Shown: piece by piece, positions 32,502 to 41,062 of the stretch
How the letters are laid out: the number at the start of each line of letters is the position of its first letter
Numbering within the stretch: the first letter of the stretch is position 1
NCBI RefSeq assembly: GCF_016909015.1
Contig: NZ_JAFBFA010000003.1
Coordinates: forward strand, 1-64,000
DNA length: 64,000 nt
Direction: 5' to 3'
DNA from: Gracilibacillus alcaliphilus
GTDB taxonomy: Bacteria; Bacillota; Bacilli; Bacillales; Amphibacillaceae
The notes under the pieces: generated by a model
The model's database searches: none
Told to the model about the DNA's origin: nothing
The model's input: the letters and a program-made list of their open reading frames with translations, nothing else
Translations under genes and position numbers: made by a program

Positions 32502-33167
32502 CTATTCATCCCACCAACTCGTCTCCATATCAATCAGCCAGTGGTTTCGCAGCATCAAGGCTCGTTCCAATGCAGCGATAGTCGCAGCAACAACAAGAGT
32601 GACGTTTAACCAATCAGGAAGCATGAATGGTGCTTCAAATGATCCCCATCTATCCGCAATAAAAGGGATATGTGAAATCAGAGATGCCAGCTGTGGCAGA
32701 CCAAGCACAAGTGAGATCAGCAAGATTACGATCGCTGCCACACCAATAGCTGAACTGAATTGAGGAAAGCTAGCATCAAACCTTTTTCGCAACCCTTCTG
32801 CCGAACGGCGATCAGGTGTTAATACATGTTCTTCTTCCCCATCTTCGGTGACATAATGCATACGCCTCACCCCATAAGTCGTGGTAGCTGCTTCAATTAC
32901 ACCTCCCGGGACAGGAAAGGTGGCAGGCAAAGAAGAGGTTGCGTAGTGCTTTCCATCCCGATATAATTCAGCAACAGACTCCTCACTAAAGTAATCAATA
33001 TGAACAGCATAGGTATGCATGTTACCGTCCTCTTCCAGCAGCTTTGCATAAAACAAAGAACGATAAAAAACCTCGTAAAAACGATAAGGCTTCAAGGCAT
33101 GACCATCCCCTGGTTTCACCTTCTTGATTGATCTTTGACGCTGTCGATGTTTCCATAAACGTAACAC
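32502..33167 (-). CDS. Uncharacterised membrane protein
   Basis: A 221-residue protein I do not recognise. The first ~140 residues are soluble, basic at the start (MLRLWKHRQRQRSIKKVKPG), and contain strands such as HTYAVHIDYFSEESVAELYRDG. Two or three hydrophobic helices follow at about 141-165 and 185-205, and a cytoplasmic-like acidic end. The start is GTG with a weak upstream AAGG site. It precedes the DUF402 gene with 12 bases between its stop and the putative ATA start. Nothing in the neighbourhood suggests a function. Confidence 0.7.
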   Translation of the reverse strand: MLRLWKHRQRQRSIKKVKPGDGHALKPYRFYEVFYRSLFYAKLLEEDGNMHTYAVHIDYFSEESVAELYRDGKHYATSSLPATFPVPGGVIEAATTTYGVRRMHYVTEDGEEEHVLTPDRRSAEGLRKRFDASFPQFSSAIGVAAIVILLISLVLGLPQLASLISHIPFIADRWGSFEAPFMLPDWLNVTLVVAATIAALERALMLRNHWLIDMETSWWDE

Positions 33168-33435
33168 AGCTTCTCACCCTTCTCTCACGTTTTATAACTT
33201 TAATAGAGTATACGAATCTCCACTAAAAAAGTTTCTAAAAGGTTCATTTTCTGTTAAAAGAGATGCAAACAAGCATTGCACTTGGTACTTTATTACGCAA
33301 ATTCTCAGAAGAGTGACTTCCGTTTGATGAATTTCTCTATACAAGCAGCTTGATGATTTGCAGCTAGCTGGATTTTATTTTCTGGTATTCTTCTTTGCCA
33401 GATGCTTACGGTATGTTTACTAGCCTTATCTCTGG

Positions 33436-33660
33436 GCTTGTCTGTTATTTCTATGATGACGGACTTTTCCACGGCCTCACCTCAAGTTTTGTCCGTCATT
33501 TCCCCGATGACGGACTTTTCTATGCCTTTCCCTCGAGTTTTGTCCGTCATTTCCTCGATGGCGGACTTTTCTATGCCTTTCCCTCGAGTTTTGTCCGTCA
33601 TTTCCCCGATGACGGACTTTTCTATGCCTTTCCCTTGAGTTTTGTCCGTCATTTTCTTAA
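33436..33660. repeat. 51-bp tandem repeat array, each unit a perfect or near-perfect hairpin
   Basis: GTCCGTCAT or a variant recurs at 33440, 33491, 33542, 33593 and 33644, a strict 51-base period. Each full unit carries GTCCGTCAT-N7-ATGACGGAC (for example 33491-33499 with 33507-33515), then CTTTTCTATGCCTTTCCC and TCGAGTTTT. The last unit is cut after its left arm. Because 51 is a multiple of 3, two frames remain open and look like 17-residue protein repeats, but there is no ribosome site. The rest of 33168-33737 holds nothing I can identify. Confidence 0.85.
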
Positions 33661-33737
33661 TTAGATATTTTTGAAAGGTTAGTATTTTGTCTTTTTAAAA
33701 ACCCCTTTAGATACTAATCATCTAAAGGGGGAGGTCA

Positions 33738-34292
33738 TTATTCGTTCTCTTTTACACCGCTGCCTACACTAAAACCAACTAACATTTGCATTTCAAGCAT
33801 TTGCAGCTTACGCAAGGCGATTCCTTTCTCACTATCTTCCGCACCATCTCGATAGACACGCTCTACTTCATCGACCATCGCAGCCGGATCCCAGCGACCC
33901 CGCTGCTTAAGATCGTTGTCTATCTTTTGGCCTTCATCGTACAGCAAGGCATGGATCGGGTGATCGCCTGCCAGTCTAAACCAATACTTCGCATTAGGAA
34001 AATCCCCTTCCCGACGGTGCATCACACCATGCAAATAAGAACCTAAGGAATCTTCTAAGCCTTGTGAAATATCATGAGAGGCGTCTAAATCATCATTCAA
34101 TAACAATAAACTGCTGCGAACAGCTTCCACTACTTGTTCTGATGGTAAGGCTTCCCCCTCTGACACAATATCTTCCGCCGTTATCGTCGCAGTCTCTTCA
34201 CTTAATGCCGGATCCCATACCTTATCTGGCACAAGCAGAGGCAGCGGATCTCTGTTATTCAGCCGTTGCAATATAGTTGTAATTCCTTCCAT
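33738..34292 (-). CDS. Conserved protein of unknown function
   Basis: A 184-residue soluble protein. The start at 34292 follows GAAAGGAAGATG-type sequence; the frame is open to 34316 without a site. The segment SYLHGVMHRREGDFPNAKYWFRLAGDHPIHALL resembles uncharacterised bacterial and fungal proteins in which a short helix pair is rich in His, Arg and Asp. The ends are acidic helices. No catalytic motif is assigned. A hairpin-rich repeat array lies immediately downstream. It stands alone between the repeat array and the giant surface-protein gene. Confidence 0.7.
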   Translation of the reverse strand: MEGITTILQRLNNRDPLPLLVPDKVWDPALSEETATITAEDIVSEGEALPSEQVVEAVRSSLLLLNDDLDASHDISQGLEDSLGSYLHGVMHRREGDFPNAKYWFRLAGDHPIHALLYDEGQKIDNDLKQRGRWDPAAMVDEVERVYRDGAEDSEKGIALRKLQMLEMQMLVGFSVGSGVKENE

Positions 34293-34502
34293 GAAACATC
34301 TTCCTTTCTTGATCATTGGACTTATTATTTATTATACATGGTGAACGGACAACGAAAAAGGGTTTTCATTGTCTGCGTTATTACCCCTTTCCCTAATTTG
34401 CCTTCTTTCAAACGCACCTCCATCTATACAATTTTTTTTCTTGGGTCTCTTTATTGTTACAGCTAACTTTCACTTATTATTTTCAACTACTATATAAAAG
34501 TG

Positions 34503-34532
34503 ACACCTTCACCATTTATTTAGGTGAGGGTG
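34503..34532 (-). terminator. Terminator of the giant surface-protein gene
   Basis: ACACCTTCACC (34503-34513) and GGTGAGGGTGC (about 34522-34532) form an 11-bp stem with one mismatch. On the - strand it is followed by ACTTTTATATA. It lies 12 bases after the stop. Confidence 0.65.
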
Positions 34533-34543
34533 CCATTCTTCGT

Positions 34544-37500
34544 TTATTGTTCTGATCCAGCTTTTCGGCGGTATATAGTGATAACTATTACACCAAAGAT
34601 AAGCGCAAGAGTTCCAAACAGTAACCAATTAAACATATTTGTTGTGGTATCAGGTAACGCCTCTTCTTCTACTTCTAGCTGTTTATCAGCTGCATGTTGT
34701 TTGCTTGTTGATTCCCCTTGTGTTGCTACCTTCTTACTATCCATCGGATTCGTATTCATCGGCTCTTTTTTTGTATCTGTTGGTTGCTTGCCCTCTGGAT
34801 CTTCTTTTGTACCCATCTGTTTCTCTTCTATTTCTTCCTCATCCTTTGGTTTTGTTGGTTTCTCCGGTGATTCTTCCTTCTCACCGTTTGGTTTTTCTGG
34901 AGGCAGATTCTCTTCTTCTTCGGCTAAAACACCATAAATAGAGAAATATGAAACAGTTGCTGTAAGTTGGTTCGCGATTTGTTCGCCGCCGATGTATTCC
35001 CATATCTGTGTTTCGCCATTGTAATGATACAATGCTGCTTGCTCCTGCTCATCTTCTACACCCATGGTAAGAATAAAATCACCTGCATAATCTTCTTTAC
35101 CCTTTGGATAAGTAAATATAAAATCATACAACTCTCCTGTTCGCACAAATCCGGATATTTGAATGTCTTTGACCGACTTGACCTGTAAGGTGGTGCCTTC
35201 TGGTAAGTCCTCTGGTAATTGAATAGTCGTGTTAGTTTCTTTAACCTGAACAAATGCACCTGGATAGACTAGTTCTGCCGGTTTATCCAAGATAATCTCT
35301 ACCATCTTGGGCGGATTGACAACGACTTTGACGGTTGCTTGTTTAGCCTCAGGATTGAGCACATCATCTGGTAAAGTAATATCTCCATTAAAAGTGTAAG
35401 TACCCACTAGATGCGGATCATAAGCTGGTTCACTTGCATACCAATGAACGGGAACTTGCAGCGTTGCCTTATTTGTTAGGATGATTGTTACCTGATCCGG
35501 TAAGGAAAGATCTTTCCTTGCCGTACCATATGCAACAGACAGATCAGTAAGTTTCTCTATATTTTCCACTTGTACTTTTTCCGTTTGTTGCGTCGTCACT
35601 GTCAACGTGGCTTCTTCTGATAGGTTATTAGAATAATCCACTGCTGCAAGCGAGTAAGTATACGTTTCGCCGGGTTGCAATGTTTGATCTGTATATGTTG
35701 CTGCCTCTCCATCGATCGTTGCAATTTCTTCCCCATCACGGAATAATATATACGTCTTTATCCCAGCTAAATCAAAAGCAGAAAATACTAATGTAATAGT
35801 ATTTGTGGTTGTTTCTAGAGCCGATAATTTCAGATCGGCTGGTGCGGTTGTATCGACAATGTGAACAGTACGAGTACCGCTCGTTACATTACCTGAACTG
35901 TCTGTGACGGTGTATATCAATTCATAGGTACCCACTTGTTCGATATTCACATCTCTTATGATCTTGATTTGATCGCTAATATCTCCATCATAGTTATCCT
36001 TCGCTATGGCACCTGATTCTTGATAACTGTCACCAAGCTCTAAAGTGATTTCAGCCTTCCCTTCTAGAATGATCTCAGGATTGGTTGTATCCACCACTTC
36101 GACCGTTCGCATTACCTCTGTTTGATTACCAGAACTATCTGCCACTTTGTATGCCACTTGATAGCTTCCTAGTTTGCTTATATCCACTTGCCCTGTTATG
36201 ATCATTTGATCACTGATATCCCCATCTGCATTATCGTGCGCTGTTGCCCCTAATTCTTCATATGCCGTGCCAACTTCAATAATCAATGGATTATCTCCAT
36301 TTAGTGTGATCACAGGAAATTCTTCATCTACTACATGTACCGCTCGTGTTCGATTGGTTTCATTTCCCGCTGCATCTTGTACACTATAAGTTAACTCATA
36401 TATACCTATTTGACTAATATCTACCTCTCCTGTAATAGCTACTTCTAGATTTTCTGTAAGATTATCTTCTGCTAGATAACCAGGGTCCGCAAAGATTTCG
36501 CCATATCGTACAGAGATAGGATTATCGCCAAGCAAGGTCAATTCTGGCGCCGTACGGTCGATTCGGACTACATTCTCTACCACCTCACTAGTATTGCCTG
36601 CTTGATCGACTGCTCGTGCGTAAATTGTGGTTTCCCCTTCTTCTGTAATGACAACATTTCCAGCATACGCCAGCCATTCCTCTTCTGTTCCGTGCAATTG
36701 ATATTCCACGAAACTTGTATCATCCTGTTTATGCATGGTCACAGCAACGGTTGCCGCATTTGTCCATGCACTCGTCTCCACTTCCATACTTGGTTCAGCT
36801 GGTGCTGTCCGCTTGATTTGCACTGTTGCTTCCGTTATCTCACTGTTATTCCCTGCTTGATCAACCGTACGGGCATATACAACGGTTTCCCCTTCTTCGC
36901 TAATCGAGAAAGCTTGCTCATAGATTTGCCACTCCCCTTCTTCGATACGATATTCGGTTCGGGCTGTACCGCTTTCATGATCTTCACCAGCAGTAATGCT
37001 TACAACCACTGCCTCAGCATTGGTCCAGCCTTCTGCGTCCAACATAATCGCAGGTGATCCTGGCATGGTGTTGTCGATGATAAACTCACCCGATAGAGCA
37101 GCAACCGATTCCCCGTGATCGGTAACACTCTGGACGCGAATTTCTGCCTTATCCGTATCCAGACCAATTGGGATTTCTAGTGCCACAGTTGTTGGCGGGT
37201 TTTCCTTGTCGTCCTCTGTAGGATAGACTTCTTCTGTTAACACTTGCCGCTCCCCATCATACAACTGAATGACATAGTGGCGAGCGGATCCACTCCCCCA
37301 ATCGGTGGTCGCTTCCCACTGAACCATCTGCCTCCCACCTTTAAGTGGTGAAGGTGTGGTTACAGATTGAGGTGGTTGAGGGGACACTTTCCCCATCACT
37401 TCTACTTGTTGTGAGGCAAAGCTCTCAAAGTTATGAACCGTTTGCGTGACATAGTATCCTTCTCCAGCACTTACATTCTTAAATGTATAGTTTCCGAATG

Positions 37501-39391
37501 TATCTGCCGTACCGGAGGAAATTTCCTGCACACCTTGATATAGCATTAGCTCAGCATTTTCTTCTGCTCCGTTGACGCTGACGTTTTCGTACCCTCCCAT
37601 AACCGCTACTCTTTGCGGTGCAACAATAACGGTGCGCGTTGCGCTCGCTTTATTGCCATATTCATCTTCCGCTATATACGTGACTGTATATTCACCCACT
37701 TCTGCCATGTTCACAACTTCTGCGGAATCGTTCGTGACTGGAACATCTGCACCAAAATAATCCTCTGCCGTTGCTCCCGGATCCGTGTATGTACTTCCTT
37801 TTTCCACTTTGTACGAGTCCTGCCCACTAAGGGTAATTGTTGGGGCTATATCGTTAATCACGTTCACTTGCCGTGTCTTCTGCATTTCATTTCCAGCCTC
37901 ATCTTGCACAGTATAAGTGATAGTATACTCTCCAACTTGGCCGGTCTCCACTTCCCCGGAAATCTCAATCTCATTCGTCAAGTCGTTCTCAAAAGCATCT
38001 TTCGCAGTGGCACTTGGCTCTTCATATTGACCGTTAACCGACACTTCCAATGGGTTATCACCATGAAGTATGATCGTTGGTGGTGTGCTTATAATCGTAA
38101 ATCTGTTCGATTCTGTAAAAGTGGATTCGCCTACTTCAGTGACACTTTTGACCCGAAATTTCGCCTCTTTGGTGTCTATATTTTCCGGTAATGTGTACTC
38201 ATAAGTCGACGTCTCAATGTTAGTTATCGGATCATACCAGCTTTTACCGTTAAAAAACTGTAACACGTATGACCTCTGCATACCTATTCCCCAGCTATCC
38301 GGTTCTTCCCACGAGAACTGCACAGAAGTCCCACCTTGTTGAGCTTTGTCGGGAGCAGTAACGGTTTGAGGCGGCTGGGGATTTTTATATGTATATTCCA
38401 AAATATGCGCCGGTTCCAATATACCGTTGCCTGCACTATCATAAACATAAATTTCAAAGGTGTTCAGCCCGTCTTGCAAAGGAACCTGGACAGTAAAGCT
38501 ACCATCATCAGCAATCTCTCCATCTGCCTGCTTCTCGCCGTTATCTTCGTATATGGCAGCCACTCCGATCGCTGAATGATCCCCAAGCACATCGATCATC
38601 AAGTCGCTGACAACCTGTCCTGAAATGACTCCTTCGTCTTCTTGAACCGTAAGCGGGGGATCATCTAATGTTGACACCGGAGCCGTCACATCCACAACGA
38701 ATGGTGATGCCTCATTAACAATTGGGTGAATAATACCATTAACGACCCCATGCCACGGTATGACGACATATGAGCCTTCATCTAAGGAGGAGCTGCTTTC
38801 TCCCGTTAGTACAACCGTCCCATCCCATCCGCGTTTGATATAGCTTCCAGGCATAAGTCCGTTGGAGGATTCAATTATAGTTCCTCTCCAGCGTGAGGAA
38901 TCGGGATCATATACATCCAACGAAAAGTACTCGGTATGCCTATTAATTTTAAACCTAATATCTGTCGTATCCTGTGTACCATCATCATTTGGAGAGAAAT
39001 ACTCGGGATACAGAATAATATCGGTCACCACAGGTAAATCGGAATCGTTGTCTTCATTCATCGTAGATGGAGCTGCCCCTTCGGTTAAAGCAGTCTCCCC
39101 TTCCTCAACAGGAGTATCGGTTTGTACGAGCTCTATCGACTGAGAGCCAAATGAGCCTACATGCTCTGGCTTCTCTAAGGAAGAAATGTTGTCTTGATCT
39201 ATGTCTACTAATGTATGTAAATTGATATCTTCAAATCCTTTGGGTTTTAGTTGGTTGGAATTGTCGGCTGCCCATGTTACTTGAACAGTGGACAACCCAG
39301 AACTAGAAAGCCAACTAGTACACACCAGCAACAAGATTAAAAAACACTTTCCTAAGAAACTTACACTACATCTAACATTTTTATCTATCAT
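34544..39391 (-). CDS. Giant cell-wall-anchored multi-Ig-domain protein (DUF5011, OmpL47-like and FN3 modules)
   Basis: A 1615-residue surface protein. A signal peptide (~1-40) precedes a FlgD/CHU_C-like module (YPEYFSPNDDGTQDTTDIRFK). Later come an FN3-like stretch (~340-440), two DUF5011 repeats (~445-595), a carboxypeptidase-regulatory-like module, a second FN3, two OmpL47-like repeats with TVDQAGNNSEI and AVDQAGNTSEV, three more DUF5011 repeats (LLGDNP, LNGDNP, GDISDQ), and an FN3. Next is a ~130-residue domain shared with the SGNH hydrolase (LPEDLPEGTTLQVKSV...VSYFSIYGVLAEE). An acidic Lys/Glu/Pro linker leads to the sorting signal LPDTT (~1579-1583), a membrane helix and RRK. LPDTT is an unusual sortase site, near the LPDTS/LPDTA of B. 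subtilis YhcR/YfkN. The start at 39391 follows AAGGTGAGAGA. Adhesin or matrix role inferred. Confidence 0.88.
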   Translation of the reverse strand: MIDKNVRCSVSFLGKCFLILLLVCTSWLSSSGLSTVQVTWAADNSNQLKPKGFEDINLHTLVDIDQDNISSLEKPEHVGSFGSQSIELVQTDTPVEEGETALTEGAAPSTMNEDNDSDLPVVTDIILYPEYFSPNDDGTQDTTDIRFKINRHTEYFSLDVYDPDSSRWRGTIIESSNGLMPGSYIKRGWDGTVVLTGESSSSLDEGSYVVIPWHGVVNGIIHPIVNEASPFVVDVTAPVSTLDDPPLTVQEDEGVISGQVVSDLMIDVLGDHSAIGVAAIYEDNGEKQADGEIADDGSFTVQVPLQDGLNTFEIYVYDSAGNGILEPAHILEYTYKNPQPPQTVTAPDKAQQGGTSVQFSWEEPDSWGIGMQRSYVLQFFNGKSWYDPITNIETSTYEYTLPENIDTKEAKFRVKSVTEVGESTFTESNRFTIISTPPTIILHGDNPLEVSVNGQYEEPSATAKDAFENDLTNEIEISGEVETGQVGEYTITYTVQDEAGNEMQKTRQVNVINDIAPTITLSGQDSYKVEKGSTYTDPGATAEDYFGADVPVTNDSAEVVNMAEVGEYTVTYIAEDEYGNKASATRTVIVAPQRVAVMGGYENVSVNGAEENAELMLYQGVQEISSGTADTFGNYTFKNVSAGEGYYVTQTVHNFESFASQQVEVMGKVSPQPPQSVTTPSPLKGGRQMVQWEATTDWGSGSARHYVIQLYDGERQVLTEEVYPTEDDKENPPTTVALEIPIGLDTDKAEIRVQSVTDHGESVAALSGEFIIDNTMPGSPAIMLDAEGWTNAEAVVVSITAGEDHESGTARTEYRIEEGEWQIYEQAFSISEEGETVVYARTVDQAGNNSEITEATVQIKRTAPAEPSMEVETSAWTNAATVAVTMHKQDDTSFVEYQLHGTEEEWLAYAGNVVITEEGETTIYARAVDQAGNTSEVVENVVRIDRTAPELTLLGDNPISVRYGEIFADPGYLAEDNLTENLEVAITGEVDISQIGIYELTYSVQDAAGNETNRTRAVHVVDEEFPVITLNGDNPLIIEVGTAYEELGATAHDNADGDISDQMIITGQVDISKLGSYQVAYKVADSSGNQTEVMRTVEVVDTTNPEIILEGKAEITLELGDSYQESGAIAKDNYDGDISDQIKIIRDVNIEQVGTYELIYTVTDSSGNVTSGTRTVHIVDTTAPADLKLSALETTTNTITLVFSAFDLAGIKTYILFRDGEEIATIDGEAATYTDQTLQPGETYTYSLAAVDYSNNLSEEATLTVTTQQTEKVQVENIEKLTDLSVAYGTARKDLSLPDQVTIILTNKATLQVPVHWYASEPAYDPHLVGTYTFNGDITLPDDVLNPEAKQATVKVVVNPPKMVEIILDKPAELVYPGAFVQVKETNTTIQLPEDLPEGTTLQVKSVKDIQISGFVRTGELYDFIFTYPKGKEDYAGDFILTMGVEDEQEQAALYHYNGETQIWEYIGGEQIANQLTATVSYFSIYGVLAEEEENLPPEKPNGEKEESPEKPTKPKDEEEIEEKQMGTKEDPEGKQPTDTKKEPMNTNPMDSKKVATQGESTSKQHAADKQLEVEEEALPDTTTNMFNWLLFGTLALIFGVIVITIYRRKAGSEQ

Positions 39392-39586
39392 TCTCTCACC
39401 TTCCACTAACATTTTTATAGTCTTATGATTATAAACGGGTTCCCCTTTCCTACTTCCTGTGTTTTATTAGCTATTCCGATTACTTACCATTTTGAGGCCT
39501 TTCTTTTCCATGTTTAATACATTAAGCTTATCCGCTATCACTTGTTTATTTTCTTCCTCCCTTATCACGGAACACTATTATGTCCG

Positions 39587-39675
39587 ATTATACCTGCATT
39601 CCGCCTAGCTGTAATCCACCCCTTGCAGCCAGAAAAGCGGAAAGGTGGAGACAGGGAGTGGAGAGCTTTTTTGCA
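39587..39675 (-). promoter_or_regulatory. Promoter module B of the giant surface-protein gene
   Basis: On the - strand a TATAAT -10 (39587-39592) is preceded by TTACAG (39609-39614) at 16 bases. A pyrimidine tract then contains the complement of AAAGGTGGAG and GGGAGTGGAG (about 39640-39665). The whole block aligns with 9901-9986 in front of the SGNH surface protein, with at most one- or two-base spacing differences. It lies about 200 bases before the start codon. Confidence 0.6.
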
Positions 39676-39720
39676 AAAAGAAAAACGCACGCAGAATAAT
39701 GGTTATATTCTGTGTGCGTT
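39674..39720 (-). terminator. Strong hairpin terminator upstream of module B
   Basis: AACGCACGCAGAATA (39684-39698) pairs with TATTCTGTGTGCGTT (39706-39720), with one wobble pair. On the - strand it is followed by TTTTTCTTTTTG. It would insulate the surface-protein promoter from read-through; no live - gene is seen between it and methionine aminopeptidase. Confidence 0.75.
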
Positions 39721-39887
39721 CCAGTACCTATAGAGATTGTTCAAATCTAATTAATTGGATTAGTTGCCCTTCTCACATTTTTCCATATTCAACCATTCGT
39801 TTTTCTACACTGGAGGCCATTTGTAAAACACTCCGCTGCCCTTAGAAAAATTCTCGAATATGCAGAGGAGGAAGAAGTATGAATTTG

Positions 39888-40023
39888 AGAAAATAAAAAA
39901 AGGGAAACTGGCATCCTTCAAAAAATAGACGACTACCATGACATGATTGACAGCTACCCCAAACAAGGCTGGGTACTCAAGCGGAAGGCTTACAGCCAGT
40001 TACAGTTACACTGCGATAAGTAA
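39888..40023 (+). pseudogene. Short unidentified coding remnant
   Basis: A 44-codon frame without a start reads KIDDYHDMIDSYPKQGWVLK and then RKAYSQLQLHCDK before a stop (about 40021). The composition looks like a natural protein C-terminus. The end shares a 16-bp identity (40003-40018) with the edge of the hairpin element at 13.5 kb, where SQLHCDK is also encoded. I do not recognise the family. It may be the tail of a lost mobile-element gene. Confidence 0.3.
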
Positions 40024-40109
40024 AATTTAGAGCAAATAGCTGCCCGTTTTATGATAGAATTTACATGGAATGCTAATCATAAAATAATACAAAAAAGTGA
40101 GGTCATATA

Positions 40110-40850
40110 ATGATCGCTAAAACGGAAGAGGATTTTAACGGATTAAAAGAAATTGGTAAAATTTGCGGGGCGATTCGCGATGAATTAGTCGATTGCACCA
40201 AACCAGGAATAACTACAAAAGAACTTGATGAAATGGCAGGAGCGCTTTTTAAGAAAGCAGGAGCACAATCGGCACCAAAAGGAGAATACAATTTCCCTGG
40301 CTACACATGCATTAGCATAAATGAAGAAGTAGCGCACGGGATTCCAGGGGAACGGATTATTCAAGAAGGAGATCTTGTTAATATTGATGTGTCAGCTTCA
40401 AAAAACGGTTATTTCGCAGATACTGGCATATCTATTGTAGTTGGGAAGGGAGAGAGCATCTTACAGGAAATATGTGACGTTACTAAGGAAGCATTCGACG
40501 CTGGACTTAAGCAGGCAAAACCAGGTGCGAAAAAAAGCGCACTTGGAAAAGCCGTACACCATACAGCAAAACAGCATGGCTTAACAGTCATAAAAAATCT
40601 TACTGGACACGGTATTGGCCGTTCCATTCATGAAGCGCCAGATCATATTTTCAATTACTACTCTCGCTGGGATGATGAAATTTTAAAAGATGGCATGGTT
40701 ATTGCCTTTGAACCTTTTATTTCTACATTAGAAGAGGAAGTGTTCCAATCCGATGATGGATGGACCTTACTAACCGATGAAAGCTTTGTGGCTCAATACG
40801 AACATACGATTATTTTGACGAAGGAAGGACCGATTATCACTACCTTATAA
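40110..40850 (+). CDS. map: Type I methionine aminopeptidase
   Basis: A 246-residue metalloenzyme that removes the initiator Met from new proteins. All five metal ligands are visible: Asp93 (NIDVSA), Asp104 (YFADTG), His167 (LTGHGIG), Glu201 (AFEPF) and Glu231 (QYEHT). The substrate-contacting His76 is in EVAHGIP. It resembles the second, standalone Bacillus enzyme (YflG/MapB type) rather than the copy in the ribosomal-protein cluster, judged by context only. The ribosome site GTGAGGT precedes the ATG. Single-gene unit. Confidence 0.92.
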   Translation: MIAKTEEDFNGLKEIGKICGAIRDELVDCTKPGITTKELDEMAGALFKKAGAQSAPKGEYNFPGYTCISINEEVAHGIPGERIIQEGDLVNIDVSASKNGYFADTGISIVVGKGESILQEICDVTKEAFDAGLKQAKPGAKKSALGKAVHHTAKQHGLTVIKNLTGHGIGRSIHEAPDHIFNYYSRWDDEILKDGMVIAFEPFISTLEEEVFQSDDGWTLLTDESFVAQYEHTIILTKEGPIITTL

Positions 40851-41014
40851 GAATACTGTTGGCATAATAGGAGGCTATTGAGCAACACAAACAGCATAAT
40901 CATCGATTTTATTCACAAACTAACAGCCACTCCCCTGCCTACCAAACTGTGTAGGTTACTGCTCTAAACCTGCTAATGGCTGACCGCTTGCTACAGATAC
41001 CAGTTAAACTAATT

Positions 41015-41037
41015 AGACTGCCAAAACGCGGCAGTCT
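41015..41037 (-). terminator. Hairpin after the second GH78 gene
   Basis: AGACTGCC (41015-41022) and GGCAGTCT (41030-41037) form a perfect 8-bp stem 25 bases after the GH78 stop. The following - strand sequence (AATTAGTTTAA) is only moderately U-rich. Confidence 0.5.
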
Positions 41038-41062
41038 AACATATTCCTTATGCTACTCTCTG

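Noticed and set aside
33436..33660. CRISPR array
   Set aside because: The whole 51-bp unit is repeated, including what would be spacers, and every unit is a hairpin. No cas genes are near.
33395..33664. Protein of 17-residue repeats in two frames
   Set aside because: The frames stay open only because the period is a multiple of three. No ribosome site or signal sequence, and the stems are DNA-level symmetric.
36602..38191. Antisense ORFs over the giant surface-protein gene
   Set aside because: They are complements of the repetitive Ig-domain coding sequence; low-complexity translations and no ribosome sites.
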